Shown here: positions 1 through 6,208 of the stretch, piece after piece
Layout of the letters: every line of letters starts with the position of its first letter
Position numbering within the stretch: position 1 is the stretch's first letter
The notes under the pieces: generated by a model
Told to the model about the DNA's origin: nothing
Seen by the model: the letters and a program-made list of their open reading frames with translations, nothing else
The model's database searches: none
Assembly (NCBI GenBank): GCA_030612185.1
Contig: JAUWOI010000141.1
Span: 1 to 9,278 of the forward strand
Origin: Anaerolineae bacterium
GTDB taxonomy: Bacteria > Chloroflexota > Anaerolineae > B4-G1
DNA length: 9,278 bases
Reading direction: 5' to 3'
Translations under genes and position numbers: made by a program

Positions 1-57
1 CAAAGGCGCAGAGATTCTTGAATGATGCTTTAATATTTTTGAGAATCGATGCCTTTG
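1..57. repeat. Interrupted inverted repeat at window edge
   Basis: CAAAGGC at 1-7 is the exact reverse complement of GCCTTTG at 51-57, and GATTCT at 13-18 pairs with AGAATC at 42-47. Together they can fold as a two-part stem with an AT-rich loop (19-41). No T-tract follows, so it is not a standard terminator. The window edge hides what lies to the left. Confidence 0.4.
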
Positions 58-89
58 ACTGAACTAATCTTGATCTACCATTTAAATTT

Positions 90-115
90 CTTTGCGTCTC
101 TGCGCCTCTGCGTTG
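90..115. repeat. CTCTGCG-type intergenic repeat
   Basis: The stretch contains CTCTGCG twice, at 98-104 and 106-112, within a pyrimidine-rich GCGTCTCTGCGCCTCTGCG block. Its part CTCTGCGCCT (98-107) is the exact reverse complement of AGGCGCAGAG at 4-13, so the same motif occurs in both orientations about 85 bp apart. From memory, similar GCAGAGACGCAGAG-like sequences are dispersed between genes in many environmental bacteria. That family assignment is recall and was not searched. Confidence 0.45.
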
Positions 116-141
116 AAGCTTTTGGTTTTTTCAGTAGAGTC

Positions 142-181
142 ATTAGTACTATTATACTACTGAATTAGTACTATTATACTA
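142..181. promoter_or_regulatory. Two 18-bp direct repeats, 22-bp period
   Basis: ATTAGTACTATTATACTA occurs identically at 142-159 and 164-181. The copies start 22 bp apart, about two helical turns, so a bound protein would contact the same face of the DNA. Each copy has inverted arms, TAGTA and TACTA (144-148/155-159 and 166-170/177-181), and each contains a TATACT hexamer (153-158, 175-180) resembling a -10 box. No good -35 box lies at the right distance from either hexamer. The position, about 95 bp before the ATG of the secreted protein, suggests a tandem operator overlapping its promoter. The repeat is seen directly; the function is inferred. Confidence 0.6.
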
Positions 182-275
182 TTGCCTATCTGATGAACGT
201 GGGGTAAAATAAGTGTGGGCCTTTCTTGGTCACGGTCACGTAGGCATCAAAATCTTCAGGGCGGGGAGCTGGGCA

Positions 276-1250
276 ATGACACGTGTGCGGTTTCTTCCGA
301 TAGTAGTCGCGGTGCTGGTCGTCGTGCTTCTTGGCAGCGTGCCTGCCACGTATGCACAAACCCCGACCGGGAACTGTCGCTATTTCGTCCAGACAGGTCA
401 CTACGTATGTGATGAATTCCTCGAGTTCTATGACGCACGGGGGGCGAGCGAGATCTTCGGTTTCCCTCTCACGGAGGCATTCGAGGATTCTGCACTTAGG
501 TTACGAGTGCAGTACTTCCAGCGCGCCCGGATGGAGTGGCGCCCGAACAACCCGGACCCCTACAAAGTGCAACTAGGGCTACTGGCTGACGAACTGATTG
601 GTAAACTTGGCTATCACTTTCCTCCGGTCCCCCCGGAACAGATCCCTGCTTTCAACAATGACGTCCACCACTACTTCAGCGAAACGGGGCACGTTGTCTC
701 CCATGCGTTTCTCAAGTATTTCCGCGAGAAAGGGGGGGTGGACATCTTTGGCTATCCTCGCTCTGAGTTTATGCTTGAGGATGGGTACGTCGTACAGTAC
801 TTCCAACGAGCACGCATGGAGTGGCATCCTGAGTTCTCCTCCGGCCTGCGGATGCGCCTGACCTACCTGGGAGAAACCTACCTCGAGCATTTCCCCGTTT
901 CTCAGGAAATCCTCGGGTCTTTTAGACCCGAAGAGTACCGGACGACGGAACTAAGTATCAGCGCTTCGGTGCGGTATGCTATCACTGGGCGGCAGGGGGT
1001 TCAGACAGTCTTCGTCTATGTGAATGACCAGCAGCAGCAGCCGCTTCAAGGTGCAGCCGTCAGGATGGTGGTCCATTATCAGTCGGGCGATCAAGCCTAC
1101 GAGTTTACGCCTACCAACGCCAGCGGCTTCACGCGGCGCAATTTTGACCTCTCGCCGTCACTACCAGGTCAGAAGGTGGTGATTGACGTGATGGTGACGC
1201 ATAGCGGTCTGACAGGCACGACGCAGACTTTCTTCTTGCCGTGGTGGTAG
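276..1250 (+). CDS. Secreted protein with two YFQRARMEW repeats
   Basis: The product has 324 residues and is probably exported. I chose ATG 276 because GGGGAG lies about 8 nt upstream and a good signal peptide begins there (basic MTRVR, hydrophobic 6-20, possible cleavage after PATYA at 27). An upstream GTG at 213 would add 21 residues before the signal peptide. Residues 34-112 and 131-215 are two copies of one module with the pattern YFxxTGHxV..FLxY..GxxxIFGxP..E, then VQYFQRARMEWxP, then a helix-like tail. Residues about 225-324 look like a separate beta-sandwich, ending in Trp-Trp. The duplicated module resembles ones I associate with Chloroflexota surface proteins. Its function is unknown to me and I see no catalytic motif. 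The gene stands alone, with possible operator boxes before it and a terminator 14 nt after its stop. Confidence 0.85.
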   Translation: MTRVRFLPIVVAVLVVVLLGSVPATYAQTPTGNCRYFVQTGHYVCDEFLEFYDARGASEIFGFPLTEAFEDSALRLRVQYFQRARMEWRPNNPDPYKVQLGLLADELIGKLGYHFPPVPPEQIPAFNNDVHHYFSETGHVVSHAFLKYFREKGGVDIFGYPRSEFMLEDGYVVQYFQRARMEWHPEFSSGLRMRLTYLGETYLEHFPVSQEILGSFRPEEYRTTELSISASVRYAITGRQGVQTVFVYVNDQQQQPLQGAAVRMVVHYQSGDQAYEFTPTNASGFTRRNFDLSPSLPGQKVVIDVMVTHSGLTGTTQTFFLPWW

Positions 1251-1264
1251 GGTTATTGGAGACC

Positions 1265-1293
1265 AAAAAGCCCGCTCTCAAGCGGGCTTTTTT
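1265..1293. terminator. Bidirectional intrinsic terminator
   Basis: AAAAAGCCCGCT (1265-1276) pairs perfectly with AGCGGGCTTTTT (1281-1292) around a CTCA loop. The GC-rich core is 7 bp and each strand ends in a run of T. It sits between convergent genes, 14 nt after the stop of the secreted protein and about 60 nt after the stop of the minus-strand membrane protein, so it probably ends both transcripts. Confidence 0.93.
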
Positions 1294-1311
1294 ATTGGAT
1301 GGTTTCAACAC

Positions 1312-1333
1312 CCCGGAGGTGTCAACCTCCGGG
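1312..1333. repeat. Perfect 9-bp hairpin, REP-like
   Basis: CCCGGAGGT (1312-1320) is the exact reverse complement of ACCTCCGGG (1325-1333), with a 4-nt GTCA loop. It lies between the bidirectional terminator and the 3' end of the minus-strand membrane gene. Without a T-tract of its own it may protect the 3' end of the minus-strand mRNA, or be one copy of a dispersed palindromic repeat. Only the hairpin itself is seen. Confidence 0.7.
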
Positions 1334-1352
1334 AGGCTTCTATTATCGTTGG

Positions 1353-1547
1353 TTATTCTTCCCATCCGATGATCCAGACGCACAGGCCGGCCAGGCCAAT
1401 GGTGGCGACGATCAGCGCAGCCCACTGCCCCGGCAGCAGGCCCACGTCGCGAGCGGACCAGACAAGGATGGCCACCATACCAATGGCCAGTACCAGCCAG
1501 GCTGTTAGGCGTGGGTGCTGGCTGGCGAATTGTTTCAGGGAAGACAT
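1353..1547 (-). CDS. Small two-helix membrane protein (64 aa)
   Basis: A 64-residue protein of unknown function. The start at 1547 is supported by GGAGGTGA ending a few nt upstream; longer in-frame readings run into the upstream acetyltransferase gene and lack such a site. Residues about 14-32 (LTAWLVLAIGMVAILVW core) and 40-61 (QWAALIVATIGLAG followed by LCVWII) are hydrophobic enough to span the membrane. A short SARDVGLLPG link joins them, and the ends are MSSLKQFASQHPR and GWEE. The positive charges near the N terminus suggest both ends lie in the cytoplasm. It begins 23 nt after the stop of the acetyltransferase, so the two are probably co-transcribed. I see no known motif. It could be a small assembly or stress protein, but that is a guess. 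Confidence 0.75.
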   Translation of the reverse strand: MSSLKQFASQHPRLTAWLVLAIGMVAILVWSARDVGLLPGQWAALIVATIGLAGLCVWIIGWEE

Positions 1548-1570
1548 GCATTCACCTCCAATGAAATTGG

Positions 1571-2077
1571 TCACAGTGGGCTGAGTACGCGATTGGGGCG
1601 TGATTGTTTCATCAGTACTGCCTCGTCGTTTCCTATCTGGGCCTCGTAAGCGGCCTCTCGCCATGCTTTGGGCAGATTGGCGACCGTCTTGGACACATAC
1701 CCGAACGTTTTGCAAAACTCTACTAGACCGGGGGGCGTTGGGCGTGGCAGGGATAGCAGCACTACCTCGCATTGTAACTCGGTCGCGGCCCGCTCCATCT
1801 CGGAGAGCAGTGCTCGGCCGACTGCGACGCGCTCCTGAGCTGGCCAGGCCAGGAAGTCACTTACCTGGACGATGAGGTTCTCTATTTGCCAACCCAGTAT
1901 CCCGACCAGATTCCCATCCTGCTCAGCCAGCAGAAACCCCACGTTGCGGAAGCGGGCGATGACCGCCTGCTCGTTTATCTCCGGTTGTCCCTGTCGAGCG
2001 CGATTGACAAACGCGGCGATCTTACCCGCATCGCTCATCTTACCCCGTCGCACTGTGATCTCTTGCCGTTGCGCCAT
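1571..2077 (-). CDS. GNAT-like N-acetyltransferase
   Basis: A 168-residue protein with the outline of the Gcn5-related acetyltransferase fold, which moves an acetyl group from acetyl-CoA to an amine. An N-terminal strand-helix (ITVRRGKMSDAGKIAAFVNRA) is typical of the family. A central hydrophobic strand (GFLLAEQDGNLVGILGWQIE, about 47-66) is followed by a strand ending LAWPAQERVAVGRALLSEM (about 77-95), in the place of the acetyl-CoA-binding motif A. That motif is degenerate: the usual Q/RxxGxG/A is seen only as QERVAVGRA. The stretch CEVVLLSLP then EFCKTFGYV (about 103-127) fits the C-terminal strand-helix. The substrate cannot be told. The start at 2077 has AAGGAGA about 4 nt upstream. The gene lies between coaE and a small membrane protein on the same strand and has its own possible leader. 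Confidence 0.75.
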   Translation of the reverse strand: MAQRQEITVRRGKMSDAGKIAAFVNRARQGQPEINEQAVIARFRNVGFLLAEQDGNLVGILGWQIENLIVQVSDFLAWPAQERVAVGRALLSEMERAATELQCEVVLLSLPRPTPPGLVEFCKTFGYVSKTVANLPKAWREAAYEAQIGNDEAVLMKQSRPNRVLSPL

Positions 2078-2088
2078 GTTTCTCCTTG

Positions 2089-2183
2089 ATCTCTCAAGAC
2101 CGAGAGATGTGCGTAGCGCTGCGCAGGGCGGACTCTCCAGGGAGGCTCGAAAACCTGCCCGGTGTTCCCTGGCACCAAGTATA
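2089..2183 (-). promoter_or_regulatory. Possible promoter and structured leader
   Basis: The gap between coaE and the acetyltransferase contains a TATACT hexamer on the minus strand (2178-2183), without a good -35 box. Downstream of it, CCAGGGA (2137-2143) pairs with TCCCTGG (2166-2172). ATCTCTC (2089-2095) pairs with GAGAGAT (2102-2108) directly before the AAGGAGA ribosome site. An RNA starting near 2171 would have a leader of about 95 nt with two or more stems, the last next to the ribosome site. It may regulate the acetyltransferase and membrane protein separately from coaE. No known riboswitch class is recognised. Confidence 0.35.
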
Positions 2184-2203
2184 CCGCAAAACTCGAAAAC
2201 AGG

Positions 2204-2866
2204 CTACTGCTCCACCAGTCTCTGCCGTGCCGTCTGCACCTGCGCCCGCGTCTGTGAGATCTTGCCTGAGGTGTCAATCACTACATCGGCGTGGGCGATC
2301 TTGTCCTCCTGGGGCGGCTGTGCTCGCACACGCTGCTCAGCCTCAGCCCGGCTTAAGCCTCGCCCGCCCATGATGCGGTAGATCTGCTGCTCTAGCCGGC
2401 AGGTCGTCACCCATACGCTGTCGCAACCGTCGGCCAAACCGGCCTCAATGAGTTTGATGGCCTCGATTACCACGATGGTGGCCTGAGAGATGGCAATACG
2501 GCGGCGGATCGCTTTAATGGTAGCGGGATGGACAATGATCTCTAGTCGCGCCAATGCCGCAGGGTCAGCAAAGACCAGCGCCCCTAGCCGCGCCCGGTCA
2601 ATCTCGCCATTGGGGGCCAGCACTTCTGGCCCGAACGTTGCGGCGATCTGTGCATGGGCAGGGGTGCCAGCGCGCATTACCTCGTGAGCCACCTTGTCTG
2701 CGTCTATCACTTCAGCACCTAGTTCAGCCAGCGTCCTGGCGACGGTGGATTTGCCTGTGCAGATGTTGCCTGTGAGGCCGATGAGCAACGGGCGATAGTT
2801 ATTCATTGACCCAGTGGTGCCCTCTCCACCGCCTGCGGCGGGGGTTTCGTCGGTGACGCCTGTCAT
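2204..2866 (-). CDS. coaE: Dephospho-CoA kinase
   Basis: Catalyses the last step of coenzyme A synthesis in the cytosol: ATP-dependent phosphorylation of the 3'-hydroxyl of dephospho-CoA. The P-loop reads GLTGNICTGKST (residues 30-41), followed by VIDADKVAHEV, the family's conserved Asp-containing segment after the first helix. HPAT is in the middle, and the C-terminal half carries RIMGGRGLSRAEAEQRVRAQ, then PQEDKIAHADVVIDTSG, typical of CoaE. The reading from 2866 gives 220 residues and overlaps the ABC-F stop as ATGA, suggesting translational coupling. The first 20 residues are Gly/Thr-rich and absent from usual CoaE proteins. An internal ATG at 2806 would give a standard 200-residue enzyme but has no better ribosome site. 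Cys36 in the P-loop is slightly unusual. Function is secure; the exact start is not. Confidence 0.93.
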   Translation of the reverse strand: MTGVTDETPAAGGGEGTTGSMNNYRPLLIGLTGNICTGKSTVARTLAELGAEVIDADKVAHEVMRAGTPAHAQIAATFGPEVLAPNGEIDRARLGALVFADPAALARLEIIVHPATIKAIRRRIAISQATIVVIEAIKLIEAGLADGCDSVWVTTCRLEQQIYRIMGGRGLSRAEAEQRVRAQPPQEDKIAHADVVIDTSGKISQTRAQVQTARQRLVEQ

Positions 2867-4743
2867 ACCACATCTGCCCAGGCAGCGAGCAGCGCGTCCA
2901 GTTCCGTTTCGACCTGGTTGTACTCGGTGCCCAATTGGCGCACCTGCTCGACTGCCTTCTGCTCGCTGGCGATGACCAGTTGGGTCTCCAACTGCGCCCG
3001 GTGCATCTCCAAACGATGGATGGCCTGTTCAAGTTCGGCTTGGCGGCGTGCTTGCCGCGCTGCCTCCCGCTCCGCAGCCTTGCGGGCCTTCTGCGCGCGT
3101 TCTCTCTCCGTTTGGCCCCGGATCTCGCGGCGTGCTTGTCTTTGCTGTCGCCGCTGTGTCTCCCAGGTGTGGTATTCCTCGTATCCTTCCTTGAACTCCC
3201 ATAATTGCCCGTCCTCAATCACCCAGACGCGGGTGGCCAGCCTGCGGATCAGGTAGCGGTCGTGGGTCACGAGCAGCAGTGTGCCGCCGAAACCAGAGAG
3301 CACCTCTTGCAACACTTCCTGGGAGGGGATGTCGAGGTGGTTGGTCGGCTCGTCGAGGAGCAGGACGTTGGCGCCTTGCCGGGCCAGGACGGCCAGTGCG
3401 ACGCGGGCCTGCTCGCCGCCGGAAAGGTCGCCGATGCGTTTAAAGACGTCGTCGCCGGAGAAGCGATAGCGGCCCAGCAGTTTACGTGCCTGGCTGATCG
3501 TCAGTTCGCCAGTGTTCAAGATGGTCTCGAGCACGGTTTTCTCGGGGGCCAGGCCCGTGTGTCCCTGGGCGAAGTAGCCCAGATGCACGCTCGCCCCAAT
3601 GCGCACACGCCCGGCAAGTGGTGGGACTTCGCCCAGTGTGGTGCGCAACAGGGTGGTCTTGCCGGAGCCATTAGGTCCCAGCAGCGCCACCCGCTGTCCT
3701 CGCCTTAGTTCGAACTCCTTGGCTGTGAGGAGGGGATTGGCCGAGTCGTAGCCCACGGTGAGGCCATAGAGGCCCAGCACCAGGTCGCCGCTGCGGGCTG
3801 CGTCGCCCAGGTCGAGGCTCAGCGGGCGGTACTCCCGTGGTTGCTCGACCCGCTCGACCCGCTCCAGCCGTTTCCGCCGCCCCTTCGCCTCACGGCTGCG
3901 CTGGCCAGCGATGTTGCGGCGAATGAACTCCTCAGTACGGGCGACGAATTGCCGCTGCCGCTCGTACTTGGCCTGTTGGAGAGCCACATGCTCGGCTTTC
4001 TGGATGACGTAGGCGCTGTAGTTGCCGCGATACCGCTCCATCCGGCCCCACTCCAGTTCCCACACTCGCTCGACGACAGCGTTGAGGAAGGCTCGGTCGT
4101 GGGCCACGACGAGCACAGCGCCTTTCCATACTTTGAGATAGTTCTCCAGCCACTCGATACCCGCCAGGTCGAGGTGGTTGGTCGGCTCGTCCATCAGCAG
4201 CAGGTCGGGCTCTGCCAGCAGGAGGCGGGCCAGCAGGGCGCGCGTTTTTTGGCCTCCGCTGAGTTGCGCCATGAGACGCTGGAGATCATCTTTGTCAAAG
4301 CCCAGGCCGGAAAGCACCTGGTCAATGCGCTGTTCGTACGTATAGCCGCCCGCCAGTTCAAACGCTTCCAGGGTTCGGTCGTACTGTTGCAGTGCCCCCT
4401 CGCGGGTGGCAGTATCCGCTATAGCGGCTTCCAGGCGACGCAGTGTGGCAGACTGGGCCTGCAGGTCAGCGAAGACCTCTAGCATTGTGCTCCATAGCGT
4501 ACCGGATGCGGGAAAGTCGGCCTGTTGGGGAAGGTAGGCGATGCGCAGCCTTTTGGCCCGATGGATGGTACCGGCCGTGGGGTCCTCCCGTCCGGCAACC
4601 AGGCGCAGCAGTGTCGTCTTGCCTGAGCCATTGGGGCCGACAAGCGCGATTTTGGCTCCGTGGGGAATCTCAAAGGAGACACCCTCGAAGACGTCCTGGG
4701 GGCCGTAAGACTTGGCCAGGTTGCTGGCGGTCAGAGTAGACAT
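2863..4743 (-). CDS. ABC-F family ATPase
   Basis: A 626-residue protein with two ABC ATPase domains and no membrane segment, typical of ABC-F factors that act on ribosomes. Domain 1 has Walker A GPNGSGKTT (36-44), signature LSGGQ (161-165), Walker B LLLMDEPTNHLD (181-192) and switch His215. Domain 2 has Walker A at 356-364, signature LSGGE (440-444), Walker B LLLDEPTNHLD (461-471) and His494. Both sites look active. The Arg/Lys-rich linker between the domains (about 235-330), with RNIAGQRSREAKGRRKRLERV, is where ABC-F proteins reach toward the P-site tRNA. A charged coiled coil (about 525-622) ends the protein, as in Uup/YdiF-like members. It is probably a housekeeping translation factor rather than a resistance protein, though that cannot be settled here. 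No Shine-Dalgarno is seen before ATG 4743. A strong promoter lies 52-79 nt upstream, and coaE overlaps its stop. Confidence 0.95.
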   Translation of the reverse strand: MSTLTASNLAKSYGPQDVFEGVSFEIPHGAKIALVGPNGSGKTTLLRLVAGREDPTAGTIHRAKRLRIAYLPQQADFPASGTLWSTMLEVFADLQAQSATLRRLEAAIADTATREGALQQYDRTLEAFELAGGYTYEQRIDQVLSGLGFDKDDLQRLMAQLSGGQKTRALLARLLLAEPDLLLMDEPTNHLDLAGIEWLENYLKVWKGAVLVVAHDRAFLNAVVERVWELEWGRMERYRGNYSAYVIQKAEHVALQQAKYERQRQFVARTEEFIRRNIAGQRSREAKGRRKRLERVERVEQPREYRPLSLDLGDAARSGDLVLGLYGLTVGYDSANPLLTAKEFELRRGQRVALLGPNGSGKTTLLRTTLGEVPPLAGRVRIGASVHLGYFAQGHTGLAPEKTVLETILNTGELTISQARKLLGRYRFSGDDVFKRIGDLSGGEQARVALAVLARQGANVLLLDEPTNHLDIPSQEVLQEVLSGFGGTLLLVTHDRYLIRRLATRVWVIEDGQLWEFKEGYEEYHTWETQRRQQRQARREIRGQTERERAQKARKAAEREAARQARRQAELEQAIHRLEMHRAQLETQLVIASEQKAVEQVRQLGTEYNQVETELDALLAAWADVV

Positions 4744-4794
4744 AGGGAATGTGTCGAGTGGTGCGCACTTTGACTCTAACGTGAATGGTAGGCA

Positions 4795-4822
4795 ATTATA
4801 CCATGAGCCTGGGGTGTGCCAA
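4795..4822 (-). promoter_or_regulatory. Sigma-70-type promoter for ABC-F-coaE
   Basis: On the minus strand TTGGCA (4817-4822, 5/6 match to TTGACA) and a perfect TATAAT (4795-4800) are 16 bp apart. Transcription would start near 4787, giving a leader of about 45 nt before the ABC-F ATG. The leader shows no Shine-Dalgarno and no long hairpin, so attenuation of the kind used by resistance ABC-F genes is not apparent. Confidence 0.8.
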
Positions 4823-4824
4823 CC

Positions 4825-4853
4825 TTGCCACCGAAGTCATTTTGTAGTACACT
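4825..4853 (+). promoter_or_regulatory. Promoter for glycosidase-like gene and selA
   Basis: TTGCCA (4825-4830, 5/6) and TACACT (4848-4853, 4/6) are 17 bp apart on the plus strand. Transcription would start near 4860, leaving a leader of about 70 nt before ATG 4930. Its -35 box is separated by only 2 bp from that of the opposite promoter, so the two RNA polymerase sites overlap. Confidence 0.6.
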
Positions 4854-4929
4854 CATGGTGGCTCTGGCTTAGCATCAGGGCCAGCGGCGAAATCTGCGCA
4901 GGTCTATCTAGTAAAGAAGGAGGATTAGG

Positions 4930-6198
4930 ATGCCTACTAAATTGGGTCCCCACGTTCTGCGATCCGCTGCCGACTTGAGTGAGTACATCCGGGCCGGTGT
5001 GGCGGTGGCCAAGTTTGTGGGCGATTGGGGGACAGCCAGGGATGTCCCGGCTGGCGCTCTGGTGATCGGTCGCAAGCATCAGGGGGACTACGATGCCCAA
5101 GGCCATAAGGCTATTGGGAAGACGCCTCCCGAAGCGGCTCAGCAGTTTGTCCAAGATCAACTGCCCACATATCGAGCCAATCCCCACATCAAGTACTGGG
5201 AGGGACACAACGAGCCGGTCTGGAACGATGAGGAGGGTATGAGGTGGTATGCCCAGTTCGAGGTGGAGCGTATGCAGTTGATGGCCAACCTGGGGTTAAA
5301 GTGTGTGATCGGAAACTTCGCCGCTGGCACGCCGCCTCTGCATCTTTGGCCGGCTTTCTTACCGGCCCTCCGGGCCACTGAGCAGTATGAGGCCATCCTC
5401 GGTCTCCACGAGTACAGTTGCCCCTGGATGTGGTGGATGACAGGGAAGCATCAACTGGACCCCAACGCGGATGAGGGAGATGAGGGATGGACGACGTTGC
5501 GTTATCGCAAGGTTTACCGCCAGTACCTGATCCCGAACGGGCTGGGGGACGTGCCGCTGGTGATCACCGAATGTGGCATTGATCCGCTGGTGAACCCCAA
5601 GCCGCCGGGCGTAGAAGGCGGGACGTGGAAGCAGTTGGGTGGCTTCTGGGCCGAGCACGACGGTAAGCCAGATAAGGCCGACTATTACTACCAGCAGTTG
5701 GTCTGGTACGACAAGGAACTACAAAAGGATGATTACGTCGTCGGCGCGACCATCTTCACCTGGGGCAGTTTCGGCCGGCCGTGGGTAGATTTCGACGTGG
5801 CCGGGACGGGTGTGGCCAAGAAACTGATTACCTACACACGGCAAGACCCGGCAGAGGAGTTCCCGCATGACGGGGAGAAGGAGAAAGAACTGCGTGGACA
5901 GCCTCGCGTTCAGTATGAGCGTACCTACGTGTTGCTCCCCCCCAACGCGGACGCCGCCTGGGCGCGGGCTGTGGTGGAGGGCGCGTGGGATCGGCAGCGC
6001 TGCACCATTGGCGGCAGTGCCGACGACGCGGGCATCGGCGACCTGGGTGTACGGAGCGTGCTCGCAGTCAATCCGCAGGAATGGCCCGGCTCGCTATCGT
6101 TGGAGGAGTTCTATGCACAGCACTACCCTGGCATCGAGTACAGGTCCATCACGGCCGCAACGCCTGCGGAAATGGCACGGAAGTTAGCCAACGAGTAG
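4930..6198 (+). CDS. Glycoside hydrolase-like (TIM-barrel) protein
   Basis: A 422-residue protein that looks like a clan GH-A glycosidase, enzymes cutting glycosidic bonds with two glutamates after strands 4 and 7 of a (beta/alpha)8 barrel. Candidate residues are Glu95 in WEGHNEP (90-96) and Glu214 in VITECGID (211-218). LHEY (159-162) and IFTWG (275-279) match other barrel strand ends. Residues about 325-422, with TYVLLPP, SADDAGIGDLG and VNPQEW, seem a separate domain I associate with Chloroflexota proteins. There is no signal peptide, so as annotated it is cytosolic, which is odd for a polysaccharide enzyme. The start is secure: AAGGAGG (4917-4923) lies 6 nt upstream and an in-frame TAA at 4912-4914 rules out extension. 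selA begins 10 nt after its stop. The substrate is unknown, and it may be a non-catalytic relative. Confidence 0.75.
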   Translation: MPTKLGPHVLRSAADLSEYIRAGVAVAKFVGDWGTARDVPAGALVIGRKHQGDYDAQGHKAIGKTPPEAAQQFVQDQLPTYRANPHIKYWEGHNEPVWNDEEGMRWYAQFEVERMQLMANLGLKCVIGNFAAGTPPLHLWPAFLPALRATEQYEAILGLHEYSCPWMWWMTGKHQLDPNADEGDEGWTTLRYRKVYRQYLIPNGLGDVPLVITECGIDPLVNPKPPGVEGGTWKQLGGFWAEHDGKPDKADYYYQQLVWYDKELQKDDYVVGATIFTWGSFGRPWVDFDVAGTGVAKKLITYTRQDPAEEFPHDGEKEKELRGQPRVQYERTYVLLPPNADAAWARAVVEGAWDRQRCTIGGSADDAGIGDLGVRSVLAVNPQEWPGSLSLEEFYAQHYPGIEYRSITAATPAEMARKLANE

Positions 6199-6208
6199 GG
6201 TGACACGG

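Noticed and set aside
142..181. CRISPR-like direct repeat
   Set aside because: Only two copies with a 4-nt gap, too short for spacers, and no cas genes.
913..931. Strong hairpin TCGGGTCT-TTT-AGACCCGA as an internal terminator
   Set aside because: It lies inside the secreted-protein reading frame and no T-tract follows the stem, so premature termination is not supported.
3205..4482. Long plus-strand ORFs opposite the ABC-F gene (for example 3841-4482)
   Set aside because: They mirror a gene with complete Walker, signature and switch motifs on the other strand, have no ribosome site and no recognisable protein features.
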